DNA of 23,418 bases from an uncultured Blautia sp. (GCA_934408705.1 CAKRVL010000034.1:1-23418); one strand, 5' to 3'. Shown: positions 13,861-22,648, counted from the stretch's first letter. The notes: generated by a model from the letters alone, not told the origin. A program made the numbers and translations.

Positions 13861-15369
13861 ATGAAAGAGATATTACTGAGAATGAAGGATATTAGTAAAA
13901 CTTTCGGCAGCGTGCAGGCATTAAAAGCAGTTTCTCTGGACCTTTATGCGGGTGAGGTACTTGCCCTGATGGGAGAAAACGGAGCTGGAAAATCAACACT
14001 GATGAATATTCTCAGCGGCTCCTTGCAGCCAACGGAAGGCGAAATTTTTCTGAAAGGAGAAAAAGTAACGGTTTCTAATCCGATTACTGCAAAGAAGCTG
14101 GGCATATCCAAAATTCATCAGGAACTTCAGATCGTACCGGAATTAAGTGTGGCAGAAAATATTTTTCTTGGCAGATGGATGAAGAAAAAGAATGGTTCTG
14201 TTGACTTTAAGGCTATGTCTGCCGAGGCACGCAAATATCTTGAAATGCTGGATGTGCATGTGGATCCCACAATGAAACTGAAGGATCTTCGAATCGGAGA
14301 ACAACAGCTGGTAGAAATTGCAAAGGCAATATCCTTAAATTCAGAGATTATCATTATGGATGAGCCCACCTCCGCGATCAGCGAAAAAGAAGCAGACAAG
14401 CTTTTCACAATTATCCGTAAGCTTCGAAGTGAGGGAAAAGGAATCATCTACATTACCCATCGAATGGAGGAAATCTTTAAGATTGCTGACAGGCTTACTG
14501 TAATGCGTGACGGTATGTATATTGATACGGTAAAAGCTTCTGAAACCTCCAAGGATGAGATCATCCGTATGATGGTAGGTCGTGATATGAGCGAGCAGTA
14601 TCCAAAGGATCCTACGAAAAAAGGTGAGATTGCATTAGAAGTTAAAAATCTTACATACAAGCCGCCTGTAGGAAGCTTTCGAAGGTCTTTGAAAGATATT
14701 TCCTTGTATGTGAGACACGGAGAGGTTCTGGGAATTGCAGGACTTGCCGGCGCCGGAAGATCAGAATTTTTTGAGTGTCTTGCAGGTGTGCATTATAAGG
14801 AGACGACAGGAACAGTTATTATTGATGGAAAAGAAGTCTTTATTAAAAATCCGGCCGATGCAATTCGTGCAGGCATTTCCTTTGCAACAGAGGATCGTAA
14901 AGGAACAGGTCTGGTACTCCAAAGATCAATTGGAGAAAATATGTCTCTTCCCCTTTTAAAAAAGTTCAGTCCCCGTTTTTTTATGAAAACAGGAGATGAG
15001 AAGAAAGAATGGGATAAACAGATGGATACGCTCCGGGTTAAGGCGCAGGGAACAAAAACTCCTGCAAAAGCGCTTTCCGGAGGTAATCAACAGAAGGTTG
15101 TACTTGGAAGATGGCTGATGACAGAGCCGAAGATTCTGCTTTTGGATGAGCCTACACGTGGTATTGACGTAGGTGCAAAAGCGGAGATTTATCAGTTGAT
15201 CAATAATCTTGCAAAACAGGGAATGGCGATTATTGTAGTATCTTCGGAGCTTCCAGAAGTAATTGGTATTTCGGATAGAATTGTTATTTTCTGTGAAGGG
15301 GAGCTGACCGGTGAGTATGCACAGGAAGATGCTACACAGGAAAAACTGCTTCAGAGTGCAACGAAATAA
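13861..15369 (+). CDS. Sugar ABC transporter ATP-binding protein (RbsA/MglA type)
   Basis: A 502-aa protein with two ABC modules in tandem, the layout of monosaccharide importers. Module one (about 5-240) has Walker A GENGAGKST, signature LRIGEQQLVEIAK and Walker B EIIIMDEPTSAIS. Module two (about 255-500) has a changed Walker A (GLAGAGRSE), signature ALSGGNQQKVVLGRW and Walker B LLLDEPTRGID, as is normal for RbsA and MglA. It powers import through the permease encoded 13 nt downstream. The start ATG 13861 has an AGGAGG site; an open frame from 13780 has none. Confidence 0.95.
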   Translation: MKEILLRMKDISKTFGSVQALKAVSLDLYAGEVLALMGENGAGKSTLMNILSGSLQPTEGEIFLKGEKVTVSNPITAKKLGISKIHQELQIVPELSVAENIFLGRWMKKKNGSVDFKAMSAEARKYLEMLDVHVDPTMKLKDLRIGEQQLVEIAKAISLNSEIIIMDEPTSAISEKEADKLFTIIRKLRSEGKGIIYITHRMEEIFKIADRLTVMRDGMYIDTVKASETSKDEIIRMMVGRDMSEQYPKDPTKKGEIALEVKNLTYKPPVGSFRRSLKDISLYVRHGEVLGIAGLAGAGRSEFFECLAGVHYKETTGTVIIDGKEVFIKNPADAIRAGISFATEDRKGTGLVLQRSIGENMSLPLLKKFSPRFFMKTGDEKKEWDKQMDTLRVKAQGTKTPAKALSGGNQQKVVLGRWLMTEPKILLLDEPTRGIDVGAKAEIYQLINNLAKQGMAIIVVSSELPEVIGISDRIVIFCEGELTGEYAQEDATQEKLLQSATK

Positions 15370-15382
15370 GGAGGGGAGACAG

Positions 15383-16363
15383 ATGGATAAGAAGAAAATG
15401 AAGGCTATGCTCAAACAGATGCAAAGCGTGATTGCACTGGTTATTATATTTATAGTGGCATCTACTATTTGTGTCAAAGATGGTAAAAATAACTTTCTTG
15501 ATATCAGAAACCTGATGAATGTATTAAGAGCTGTATCAGAAAATGGAATTATTGCCATTGGTATGACCATTATTCTGATTTTGGGAGATATCGATCTTTC
15601 TGTAGGTTCTGTTGTAGGTCTGATTTCAACCGGTTGTGCTTATCTGATGGTGAAAAGCGGACTTGGTTTTATTCCTGCTATTTTGGTAAGCCTTGGAATC
15701 GGTGCATTATTTGGTTTATTTAATGGTATCTGTATTACAAAGCTGAAATTACAGGCATTTATTGTTACTCTTGCATCTATGAATATTGCCAGAGGACTTG
15801 CCAGATTCTGGGCCAATGGAATTGGTATTCCTCTTGCCTATGGTAAAGGAGAAGGAATGGCACCGCCTGCATTTGAAGTACTTCAGATGCGTCTTGGAGG
15901 AATCGTACCGGTGCCGGCAATTATTTTTATTGCTCTTCTTATCATTTTCCAGATCATACTTGGAAAAACCAGATTTGGAAGACAGGTATATGCGATTGGT
16001 GGAAATAAAAATGCAGCTTATCTTTCCGGAATTAAGGTTGACAGAATCAAAATCTATGCGTTTATGATCTGTGCAATGCTTTCTTCTGTGGCAGCTATGA
16101 TCCATGCGGCTCAGATCAGTCAAGGTGGACCAAATGAAGGTCAGGGTTATGAGCTGAACGCAGTGGCAGCCTGTGCAATCGGCGGAACCAGTCTTGCTGG
16201 TGGAAAAGGAACGGTAGTTGGTACTTTGATCGGTGCTTTGATTCTTGGAATGCTGGATAATGTTCTTGGTCTTAAGGGAGTTAACTCAAACCTGCAGCTG
16301 ATGGTAAAAGGTTTCCTTATCATTATCGCAGTATTTATGCAGGCAGATAAAGTAAGTGACTGA
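15383..16363 (+). CDS. Sugar ABC transporter permease (RbsC type)
   Basis: A 326-aa membrane protein with eight to ten hydrophobic segments, typical for the BPD_transp_2 family. The signature AIGMTIILILGDIDLSVGS and the coupling-region motif ACAIGGTSLAGGKGTVVGT are present. It would form a homodimer channel with the tandem ATPase. The start at ATG 15383 follows a GGAGGGG site 13 nt after the ATPase stop. An open frame extends back into the ATPase gene to 15311, but the protein's basic N-terminus and first helix fit the ATG. Confidence 0.94.
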   Translation: MDKKKMKAMLKQMQSVIALVIIFIVASTICVKDGKNNFLDIRNLMNVLRAVSENGIIAIGMTIILILGDIDLSVGSVVGLISTGCAYLMVKSGLGFIPAILVSLGIGALFGLFNGICITKLKLQAFIVTLASMNIARGLARFWANGIGIPLAYGKGEGMAPPAFEVLQMRLGGIVPVPAIIFIALLIIFQIILGKTRFGRQVYAIGGNKNAAYLSGIKVDRIKIYAFMICAMLSSVAAMIHAAQISQGGPNEGQGYELNAVAACAIGGTSLAGGKGTVVGTLIGALILGMLDNVLGLKGVNSNLQLMVKGFLIIIAVFMQADKVSD

Positions 16364-16386
16364 TAAAAAGAAATGGAAAGAGAAAT

Positions 16387-16425
16387 AATTTTCAGGTTCT
16401 GTCCGGCAGCAGCTTCCTGAAAATT
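16387..16425 (+). promoter_or_regulatory. Intercistronic hairpin before the binding-protein gene
   Basis: A perfect 10-bp stem AATTTTCAGG/CCTGAAAATT (16387-16396, 16416-16425) lies between permease and binding-protein genes and is followed by only a short T run. Such hairpins often shield the mRNA of the binding protein so that it is made in excess. Confidence 0.55.
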
Positions 16426-16466
16426 TATATAACAAATTAACGAGATGCCGGAGAAAGAAGGTAAGT

Positions 16467-17441
16467 ATGAATAAAAAGATGATCAGTATCCTTTTGACAG
16501 CAGCTATGGGAGTTTCTGTTCTGGCAGCAGGAACAGTTACAGTCAGTGCAGCAGAGAAAAAAGACAAATATGTGATCGGAATGTCACAGTGTAATCTGGG
16601 TGAGCCGTGGCGTGTTGCAATGAATGACCAGATTGCTATGGCAGCAGAGAAATATCCTGAATTTGAAGTAATTTATGCAGATGCAGCTCAGGACAACTCC
16701 AAACAGATCGCAGATATTGAAAATTTCGTACAGATGGGTGTGGATCTTATCATTACCTCTCCTAACGAAGCGACTCCTCTTACCAATGCAGTAAGCGCAG
16801 CTTATGATGCTGGAATTCCGGTTATCCTTCTAGACAGAAAGATTGATGGAGACAAATATACACAGTTTATCGGTGCTGATAATGTAGACATGGGCCGTAT
16901 TGCAGGAGAATATGTTGCTGATACACTTCTTCCAGATGGTGGAAAAGTATGCGAGATTAAAGGCCTTGAAGGAACCTCCGGTGGAATTGACAGAGACAAC
17001 GGTTTCCGTGAAGGAATTAAGAAAAATGACAAAATCGAGATTGTTGCAGTAAACAATGCAGACTGGCTTCGTGAAAAAGCAATCACAGTTGCAGAAGAAA
17101 TGCTTCAGACAAATGATGATATTGACCTGTTCCTGGCACTGAACGATCCTATGGCAGAGGGTGCATATATTGCAGCTAAGAATGCAGGAAGAGAAGGAGA
17201 TATCCTTTTCGTTGGATTTGATGGACTTCCTACTCCTGACGGTGGAATCAGAAGCGTTATGGACGGAAGACTTAGCATGACTCAGGTTTATCCTACAGGT
17301 GGCGCAGAGGCTATCGAAAGTGCATATCAGCTCCTGGTTGAAGGAAAAGAGCTTGACAAAACTCTCACTCTTACTTCCGAAATCGTTATTCCAGACAATG
17401 CAGAAGAACTTCTGGAAAAATTCGGTGGATCAGCGGAATGA
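16467..17441 (+). CDS. Sugar-binding protein of the ABC importer, secreted without lipobox
   Basis: A 324-aa type I periplasmic-binding fold (Peripla_BP_4). A classic signal peptide (1-28) ends in VSA before AEKKDK. There is no cysteine near the cleavage site, so it is not a lipoprotein. Family blocks seen: EPWRVAMND (sugar contact), DLIITSPNE, PVILLDRKI, AGEYVADTL, GIDRDNGFREG, NADWLREKA, ALNDPMAEGAY and FVGFDG. The IDRxxGF and ND blocks resemble YtfQ-type monosaccharide binders, but the sugar cannot be named. Third gene of the transporter operon. A paralogue with a membrane anchor lies at 20611. Confidence 0.92.
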   Translation: MNKKMISILLTAAMGVSVLAAGTVTVSAAEKKDKYVIGMSQCNLGEPWRVAMNDQIAMAAEKYPEFEVIYADAAQDNSKQIADIENFVQMGVDLIITSPNEATPLTNAVSAAYDAGIPVILLDRKIDGDKYTQFIGADNVDMGRIAGEYVADTLLPDGGKVCEIKGLEGTSGGIDRDNGFREGIKKNDKIEIVAVNNADWLREKAITVAEEMLQTNDDIDLFLALNDPMAEGAYIAAKNAGREGDILFVGFDGLPTPDGGIRSVMDGRLSMTQVYPTGGAEAIESAYQLLVEGKELDKTLTLTSEIVIPDNAEELLEKFGGSAE

Positions 17442-17490
17442 TCAGATTCCTTTGAATAAGTCGAAAAAATTAAATATTACTGAAAATAAA

Positions 17491-17520
17491 AGCAGGGACA
17501 GTCTTGGCTGTTCCTGTTTT
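17491..17520 (+). terminator. Terminator of the sugar ABC operon
   Basis: A 9-bp stem CAGGGACAG/CTGTTCCTG (17493-17501, 17508-17516, one G-U) is followed by TTTT. It separates the transporter genes from the sensor genes. Confidence 0.8.
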
Positions 17521-17539
17521 GCACGTTACAGGTTTTTCA

Positions 17540-17568
17540 TTGACATGTATTCATAATTACTATATCAT
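17540..17568 (+). promoter_or_regulatory. Sigma-A promoter of the sensor operon
   Basis: TTGACA (17540-17545), 17 bp, TATCAT (17563-17568), 29 bp before the kinase start. It would give steady expression of kinase, regulator and sensor protein. Confidence 0.8.
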
Positions 17569-17597
17569 AAAAGAAATGACAGACAAAAGGAGAAACT

Positions 17598-19406
17598 ATG
17601 TTCCGTAAACTGAAAAATATTCTGCATCCGGAAAATATGTTGTTCAAAATGATCGTGCTGAACTGTGGTCTCCTTTTATTGGTTACACTGGTTTTGACAG
17701 CTGCAGGTAATTATATTTATCTGGAATCTATTGAAGAAAAGTCTTATGCCAATACTATGGAGATTCAAAATCAGGTTCTGAAATCACTAGATCTTATTTT
17801 TCAGTCCGTATCAGATAATATAGAGTTATTGGGAAAACAGCCTGCAGTGCAGGATTATTTGAAGGTTGATACTGAAAATCAACAGGCCAGCCGTGTAGAA
17901 TTAGAAGGTCTGGTACGAAATTTATTATTAGATTATTCAAAAACGTATACAGAGTATATAAATATTGTGGTGGTAAGTGCGAAAGGACAATATTTATCAA
18001 ACGATTCTTATCGAATCAAAAAATTATCTCTTACAGGGGAAAAATGGTACCAGGAGGCGGTAAACGGAGATGGCAGGCTGGTTTTAAGCACCAGCAGTCT
18101 GGGACGAAATCTGAAAAACTGGAAAAACTACAGTACGGATAGTTATGTAAGTACAGCTAAGTTAGTTAAAGATGATCAGACCGGAGAGGAAATTGGCGTG
18201 ATTCTGATCGATTTGGATTTGAAAAGTATTCAGAATCTTGTAGAAGATATTACTATGGGACAGACTGGATTTGGATATATTCAGGACAGTCGTGGACATG
18301 TATTGTATGCGCCGAAAAATGAGGTCGTATACCGAATGAATCCTGTCTGGGTAATGGATGGAAACAACGGAAGAGTACGGTGTCGGATCAAGGGAAAAGA
18401 TTATAATGTCATTTATACGCATTCCGGATACACAGATCTTACAGCCGTTGGTGTCTTTGACTGGGGAAAAACTATTGAGGGAGCGGCCAGGGTAAGAAGT
18501 GTTTCCAGATGGATCGCAGTGGTGATCATGATTTTTGCGGCAGGTATTACGGTAGCTTTTTCCGCATCCTTTACCAAACCTATTTCAGCGTTGTCAAAGC
18601 TTATGAAGAAGGCTCAGACCGGAGATATGACAGTACATTTCGAGAATCATTGCAAAGGGGAAATCAGACAGCTTGGAGATTCCTTTAATGCAATGGTGGA
18701 AAAAATCAATGAACTTCTTCAGATGGTTTATCAGGAGCAGAAAAATAAAAGAGAGGCGGAACTAAAAATACTGCACGAACAGATCAAGCCGCATTTTCTT
18801 TATAATACACTGGATACCATTCAATGGATGGCAAAACAGTATCATGCTCAGGATATTGTAGACATGGTGCTTGCGTTGTCTGGATTTTTCAGGATTAGTC
18901 TCAGCCAGGGAAAGGAATATATTTCAGTAGAGCAGGAAGTCCTGATGGTACAAAAATATCTGGATATTCAAAAAGTGCGATATGAAGATCTTTTTGAGTA
19001 CAAAACCCAGATTGAAAAAGATCTGGAAAAATATATGATGCTGAAAATCTGTCTGCAGCCTTTGGTGGAAAATGCACTTTACCATGGAATCAAGGAGTCT
19101 GAGGAATATCATGGAACCATTTGGATACGCGCTTTTTCAGAAGGGGATGAAGCATTTGTTCTGGTTGTAGAGGATGATGGAGCCGGGATGAGTGAGGAAA
19201 AAATGGAACAGTTAAACTCCTGGCTTAAAATGAAGGAACGGGATTCAAAAGTCGAGGCCTATGGAATTTTGAATGTAAATGACCGCATTAAGATTGCTTA
19301 TGGGGATGAGTACGGTCTGCACTATGAAAAAAGAACGGGAGGAGGTACCATCGCAGTTGTAAGACTGAAAAAGGTACATAAAGAAGACGTATGTGGAAAG
19401 TGTTAA
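17598..19406 (+). CDS. Sensor histidine kinase, YesM/LytS type
   Basis: A 602-aa membrane kinase. TM1 is at about 16-38, followed by an extracytoplasmic Cache-like sensor domain (about 40-300), TM2 (304-324) and a HAMP linker to about 380. The His_kinase domain (PF06580) has the phosphorylated His399 in IKPHFLYNTLDTIQW, followed by the ATPase with N box LQPLVENALYHG (Asn492) and VEDDGAGMS (526-532). Kinases of this type pair with AraC-like regulators and control sugar genes. The gene ends 16 nt inside the regulator gene, so the two are coupled. The likely stimulus is the sugar, directly or through the anchored binding protein at 20611. Confidence 0.94.
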   Translation: MFRKLKNILHPENMLFKMIVLNCGLLLLVTLVLTAAGNYIYLESIEEKSYANTMEIQNQVLKSLDLIFQSVSDNIELLGKQPAVQDYLKVDTENQQASRVELEGLVRNLLLDYSKTYTEYINIVVVSAKGQYLSNDSYRIKKLSLTGEKWYQEAVNGDGRLVLSTSSLGRNLKNWKNYSTDSYVSTAKLVKDDQTGEEIGVILIDLDLKSIQNLVEDITMGQTGFGYIQDSRGHVLYAPKNEVVYRMNPVWVMDGNNGRVRCRIKGKDYNVIYTHSGYTDLTAVGVFDWGKTIEGAARVRSVSRWIAVVIMIFAAGITVAFSASFTKPISALSKLMKKAQTGDMTVHFENHCKGEIRQLGDSFNAMVEKINELLQMVYQEQKNKREAELKILHEQIKPHFLYNTLDTIQWMAKQYHAQDIVDMVLALSGFFRISLSQGKEYISVEQEVLMVQKYLDIQKVRYEDLFEYKTQIEKDLEKYMMLKICLQPLVENALYHGIKESEEYHGTIWIRAFSEGDEAFVLVVEDDGAGMSEEKMEQLNSWLKMKERDSKVEAYGILNVNDRIKIAYGDEYGLHYEKRTGGGTIAVVRLKKVHKEDVCGKC

Positions 19407-20605
19407 TCGCAGATGACGAGCCAAAAATCCGGTTGGGGCTGAAAACTGTACTGGGAGAAATGGAACTTTCGGTTACAGTTTGTGCAGAGGCCAGAAATGG
19501 GATAGAGGCACTGGAAAAAACGAGACAGTGTCAGCCTGATTTTCTTCTGTTGGATATATGTATGCCAAGATTAAGCGGAATCCAGTTTTTGGAAGAGCTA
19601 AGAAAAATCAACAAGGATTGTCCGGTAATTGTCATTTCCGGATTTAATGAGTTTGCTTATGCAAAGCAGGCTATGAAGCTTGGCGTATCCGAGTATCTTC
19701 TGAAGCCTATAGCGGAAGAGGAATTACGGATTGCGGTGCAAAGAGTGATAGAAGAAATAAAACAGAAGCGAAAAAATGAAAAATACCTTGAATTGGTGAA
19801 ACAGCAGGTGATTCAGAATCAGGAATACTTGAGAAATGTGTTTTTTAATGATTGGATAGAGGGAAAATTATCCAAAGCTGAATGGAAAGAACAGGCAGAA
19901 TTTCTGGAAATGCATTTTTCAGAGCCTATGGTTCTCATACTGGCGGCAGTCCAGCCAGGATATGACACAAAGATGGATAAAGGTGAGAGCGCAGATAAAG
20001 AAGACAAGACCACCTTTAAAAAGGTTCTTTGTGAACTTCTGGAATCCTATTCTGTAATCGGCAGCTTTTCAAGTAAAGAGGAAGAGTTGATGGTTGTATT
20101 GAAGGATATACCGGAAGAACTGGATGCATTTTATAAAAAAATACAGGTGCAGACAGAAGAAAAAGTAAGGGAAAGATGTATAGTTACTGTTGGAAATTGT
20201 GTATTTGAAACATTTCCTGAGGTAAGCAGAGAAATGCGTCATAAAATCCAGAAGATGCTGGAGTGCAGACCGGTAGTTCAGGATGCCAGAAAATATATTT
20301 ATGCGAATTATCAGGATCGAAATCTGGATCTTTGGCAGGTGTCTCATGCGGTAGGTTGTAATTCATCTTATATGAGCAGGATTATGAAAAAGGAACTGGG
20401 AATTTCTTTTAAAGATTTTCTTACAAAGCTTCGGATCAACCAGGCAGTTGAGCTTATGAAAAACCGGGAATTATCTATTAATCAGATAGCAGAGATGGTG
20501 GGATATAGTAATCAGCATTATTTTTCAGCAGCGTTTAAAAACTGTCAGGGAATGTCACCTTCGGAATATCGTAAAAATTTGCCGCAGGCGGATAAAATTG
20601 GATAA
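19391..20605 (+). CDS. Response regulator with AraC DNA-binding domain (YesN type)
   Basis: A 404-aa regulator. The receiver domain (1-120) has Asp8/Asp9, the phosphorylated Asp55 (LLLDICMPRLSG), Ser83 and Lys105 (LLKP). A middle region of about 170 residues links it to two helix-turn-helix motifs at about 300-395 (LWQVSHAVGCNSSYMSRIMKK and INQIAEMVGYSNQHYFSAAFK), the AraC/XylS signature ending in MSPSEYRK. It probably activates the sugar ABC operon, whose promoter lacks a good -35. It has only a weak ribosome site inside the kinase gene, consistent with coupled translation. Confidence 0.94.
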   Translation: MWKVLIADDEPKIRLGLKTVLGEMELSVTVCAEARNGIEALEKTRQCQPDFLLLDICMPRLSGIQFLEELRKINKDCPVIVISGFNEFAYAKQAMKLGVSEYLLKPIAEEELRIAVQRVIEEIKQKRKNEKYLELVKQQVIQNQEYLRNVFFNDWIEGKLSKAEWKEQAEFLEMHFSEPMVLILAAVQPGYDTKMDKGESADKEDKTTFKKVLCELLESYSVIGSFSSKEEELMVVLKDIPEELDAFYKKIQVQTEEKVRERCIVTVGNCVFETFPEVSREMRHKIQKMLECRPVVQDARKYIYANYQDRNLDLWQVSHAVGCNSSYMSRIMKKELGISFKDFLTKLRINQAVELMKNRELSINQIAEMVGYSNQHYFSAAFKNCQGMSPSEYRKNLPQADKIG

Positions 20606-20610
20606 ATACT

Positions 20611-21537
20611 ATGAAAAAAGCTTGGGAAAAAGGAATTGTTATATTAGGGGCAGTAATCTTAGCGTTATTCTTTTGTCTGGGAAAAAAAGAAGAAAAAGTG
20701 TATACGAATGGTTATCAGTATTTAATCGGAGTTAGTGTTCCCAATGTTATTGAGCCATGGTTGAATAATTTTATTGATGCACTTACCGAAAAGGCAGAAT
20801 CTGATATGTCAGTCAATATCATTTTTCGTGATGCGGCCGGAAATTCAGAAAAGCAGCTTCAGGATATTCGGTCGTTAACAGAGTGTGGAATTGATCTTCT
20901 TATTGTGTCACCAAATGACAGCAACAGTCTCAATCAGGTTTTGCAAGAAACATTCCGTAAAATACCGATAATTTTAGCGGGAGTTGGAGTACAAAGTGAG
21001 GATTATACGTGTCTGATCCAGGCAGATGATAAGAAAATCGGCAGACTGGCAGGGGAGTATATTCTGGAAAATCTGTATGAACAGAATCAGAGAATCGTGG
21101 TATTTGAAGGCGTAGAAGATTCACAGGTATCGAAGCAAAGAAAAGAAGGTTTTCAAAATGCCATTCAGGGAAAAATTCCGGAAACAGATATTACTTATTA
21201 CAACGGGGAATGGCTTCGGGACCGGGCAGAATTAAGAATGAAAGATTACCTGATTGCTCATGATTTCGCAGAAATTGTTTTCGCATTTAATGATGATATG
21301 GCGTATGGAGCATATCTGGCATACCAGCAATACCGTATGGACGGAACGGTGCATATAATAGGAGTCGATGGATTTGAAGGGGAAAGCGAAGGCTTGAATC
21401 TGGTAAACAGGGGTATTCTCGATGCAACGATACAGACTCCGGATTTTGGCGGACTGTCATATGAAATTGCAAAGAGAATATTGAATGGGGAAAAAGTGGA
21501 CAGGAATATTATTATCCAGCCGAAGCTGATTTTTTGA
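20611..21537 (+). CDS. Membrane-anchored sugar-binding protein, probable co-sensor
   Basis: A 308-aa type I binding-protein fold, clearly a paralogue of the protein at 16467. Shared blocks are EPW, DLLIVSPND, AGEYILENL, EWLRDRAE, FNDDMAYGAYLAY and IGVDGFEG. The N-terminus has a basic start and a hydrophobic helix (9-23) that ends in FFCLGKKEE. Phenylalanines before the Cys do not fit a lipobox, so it probably stays as an uncleaved anchor. It starts 5 nt after the regulator stop with almost no ribosome site, so it depends on coupling. Its place after kinase and regulator, with no ATPase or permease of its own, points to sensing, as for XylFII or AraP-type proteins. Confidence 0.85.
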   Translation: MKKAWEKGIVILGAVILALFFCLGKKEEKVYTNGYQYLIGVSVPNVIEPWLNNFIDALTEKAESDMSVNIIFRDAAGNSEKQLQDIRSLTECGIDLLIVSPNDSNSLNQVLQETFRKIPIILAGVGVQSEDYTCLIQADDKKIGRLAGEYILENLYEQNQRIVVFEGVEDSQVSKQRKEGFQNAIQGKIPETDITYYNGEWLRDRAELRMKDYLIAHDFAEIVFAFNDDMAYGAYLAYQQYRMDGTVHIIGVDGFEGESEGLNLVNRGILDATIQTPDFGGLSYEIAKRILNGEKVDRNIIIQPKLIF

Positions 21538-21574
21538 AATTGCAGGTTCTTATAGAGCCGGAGAAAAATATCAA

Positions 21575-21602
21575 TTGACAGAGATTTGATTAAGTGTAAA
21601 AT
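21575..21602 (+). promoter_or_regulatory. Sigma-A promoter of the U32-like gene
   Basis: TTGACA (21575-21580), 16 bp, TAAAAT (21597-21602), about 45 bp before the start. It allows expression apart from the sensor operon. Confidence 0.65.
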
Positions 21603-21648
21603 ATTGGAAAGCAGTACAATATAAGAATATCAGGTATCAGTGATTTTC

Positions 21649-22566
21649 ATGGGAGAAATAACAGAGATGACAGATAAAGCCTATTACCATCTTCCTGGCT
21701 TGTTCGAGTTTTATGAGTTATATCAGGAATTTTTGCCGTTGTTTTATGAGCATAGAGAATATTTTTACGACTGGTGTGAGATCGGTTCCATTTATGGGGC
21801 TCCGGCAGATTGTATCTGGGGTGGCGGACGTGCTGGCTTCGGAGAATATGATCCGGAGGAAGTGTTGGCGCTGATGAAGAAATGGGGGATTTCTGCGCGG
21901 CTGACGTTCAGCAATTCGCTGCTTCGTAAAGAGCACCTTTCGGATGGAAAATGTAATGCGCTGTGTAAACTTTTTGAGAGTAAGGGAGCAGTTCAAAATG
22001 GCGTAATTGTTCATTCTGAACTGTTACTTGATTATTTGAAAAATAATTATCCGGGACTTTATTTTGTATCCTCAACAACTAAAGTTCTTACAGAGTTTGA
22101 ACAGCTTTATGATGAAATAAGGCGGGAAGAGTTCCGTTATGTAGTGCCTGATTTTCGACTGAATAAAGCATTTAAACAGCTTGATGCTTTGACGAAAAAG
22201 CAGAAGGAAAAAGTGGAGTTTCTTTGTAATGAGTGCTGCTGGTATGGATGTAAAGACCGGAAGCGATGCTATGAAAATGTAAGCCGCAAAAATCTGGGAG
22301 AGGGTTGCCTGGATCATCGGTGTAGTGCGCCGAATGCAAAGGAAGGGTATCTTTTTTCAAAGGCAATGACAAACCCAGGGTTTATCGGAATTTCAGATAT
22401 AAAAAATATCTACCTGCCGATGGGATTTTCCAATTTTAAAATCGAAGGCCGTAGTCTTGGAAGTGCATTGATTCTGGAATTTTTGCTTTATTATATGACG
22501 AAACCGGAGTACCAGATTCATGTAAGAGAGAAAATATATCTGGATAATATGCTGGATCTGTTTTAA
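21649..22566 (+). CDS. Cysteine-rich protein related to the U32 peptidase family
   Basis: A 305-aa soluble protein. Near the end it has GFSNFKIEGRSLGS (from 259), close to the U32/UbiU hallmark G-x-x-x-x-KIEGR, and earlier strands (RLTFSNSLL, GVIVHSELLL, LYFVSSTTKVL, YVVPDFRLN) that fit a TIM-barrel like U32 proteins. Seven cysteines lie within residues 193-225 (CNECC, YGCKDRKRC, GCLDHRC), a possible Fe-S or zinc site; U32 relatives UbiU and UbiV bind [4Fe-4S]. Function is unknown to me. Start choice is not certain: GTG 21640 and ATG 21667 are also in frame and no ribosome site is strong. Own promoter and terminator. Confidence 0.75.
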   Translation: MGEITEMTDKAYYHLPGLFEFYELYQEFLPLFYEHREYFYDWCEIGSIYGAPADCIWGGGRAGFGEYDPEEVLALMKKWGISARLTFSNSLLRKEHLSDGKCNALCKLFESKGAVQNGVIVHSELLLDYLKNNYPGLYFVSSTTKVLTEFEQLYDEIRREEFRYVVPDFRLNKAFKQLDALTKKQKEKVEFLCNECCWYGCKDRKRCYENVSRKNLGEGCLDHRCSAPNAKEGYLFSKAMTNPGFIGISDIKNIYLPMGFSNFKIEGRSLGSALILEFLLYYMTKPEYQIHVREKIYLDNMLDLF

Positions 22567-22585
22567 GACAATCGGTCATTATAGT

Positions 22586-22648
22586 AAAGCCGGTACGAGA
22601 TAGCGAAGAGGATATGTAACCTCCTCTTGACTATCAAGTACCGGCTTT
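22586..22648 (+). terminator. Long hairpin terminator between convergent genes
   Basis: AAAGCCGGTAC/GTACCGGCTTT (22586-22596, 22638-22648) forms an 11-bp outer stem. GATAG/CTATC and AAGAGGA/TCCTCTT continue it inward. TTTGTT follows on the plus strand and TTTACT on the minus, so it could serve both convergent genes. Confidence 0.7.

Noticed and set aside
15311..15382. Upstream extension of the permease frame into the ATPase gene
   Set aside because: It would add a polar tail that the family lacks. ATG 15383 has a strong ribosome site.
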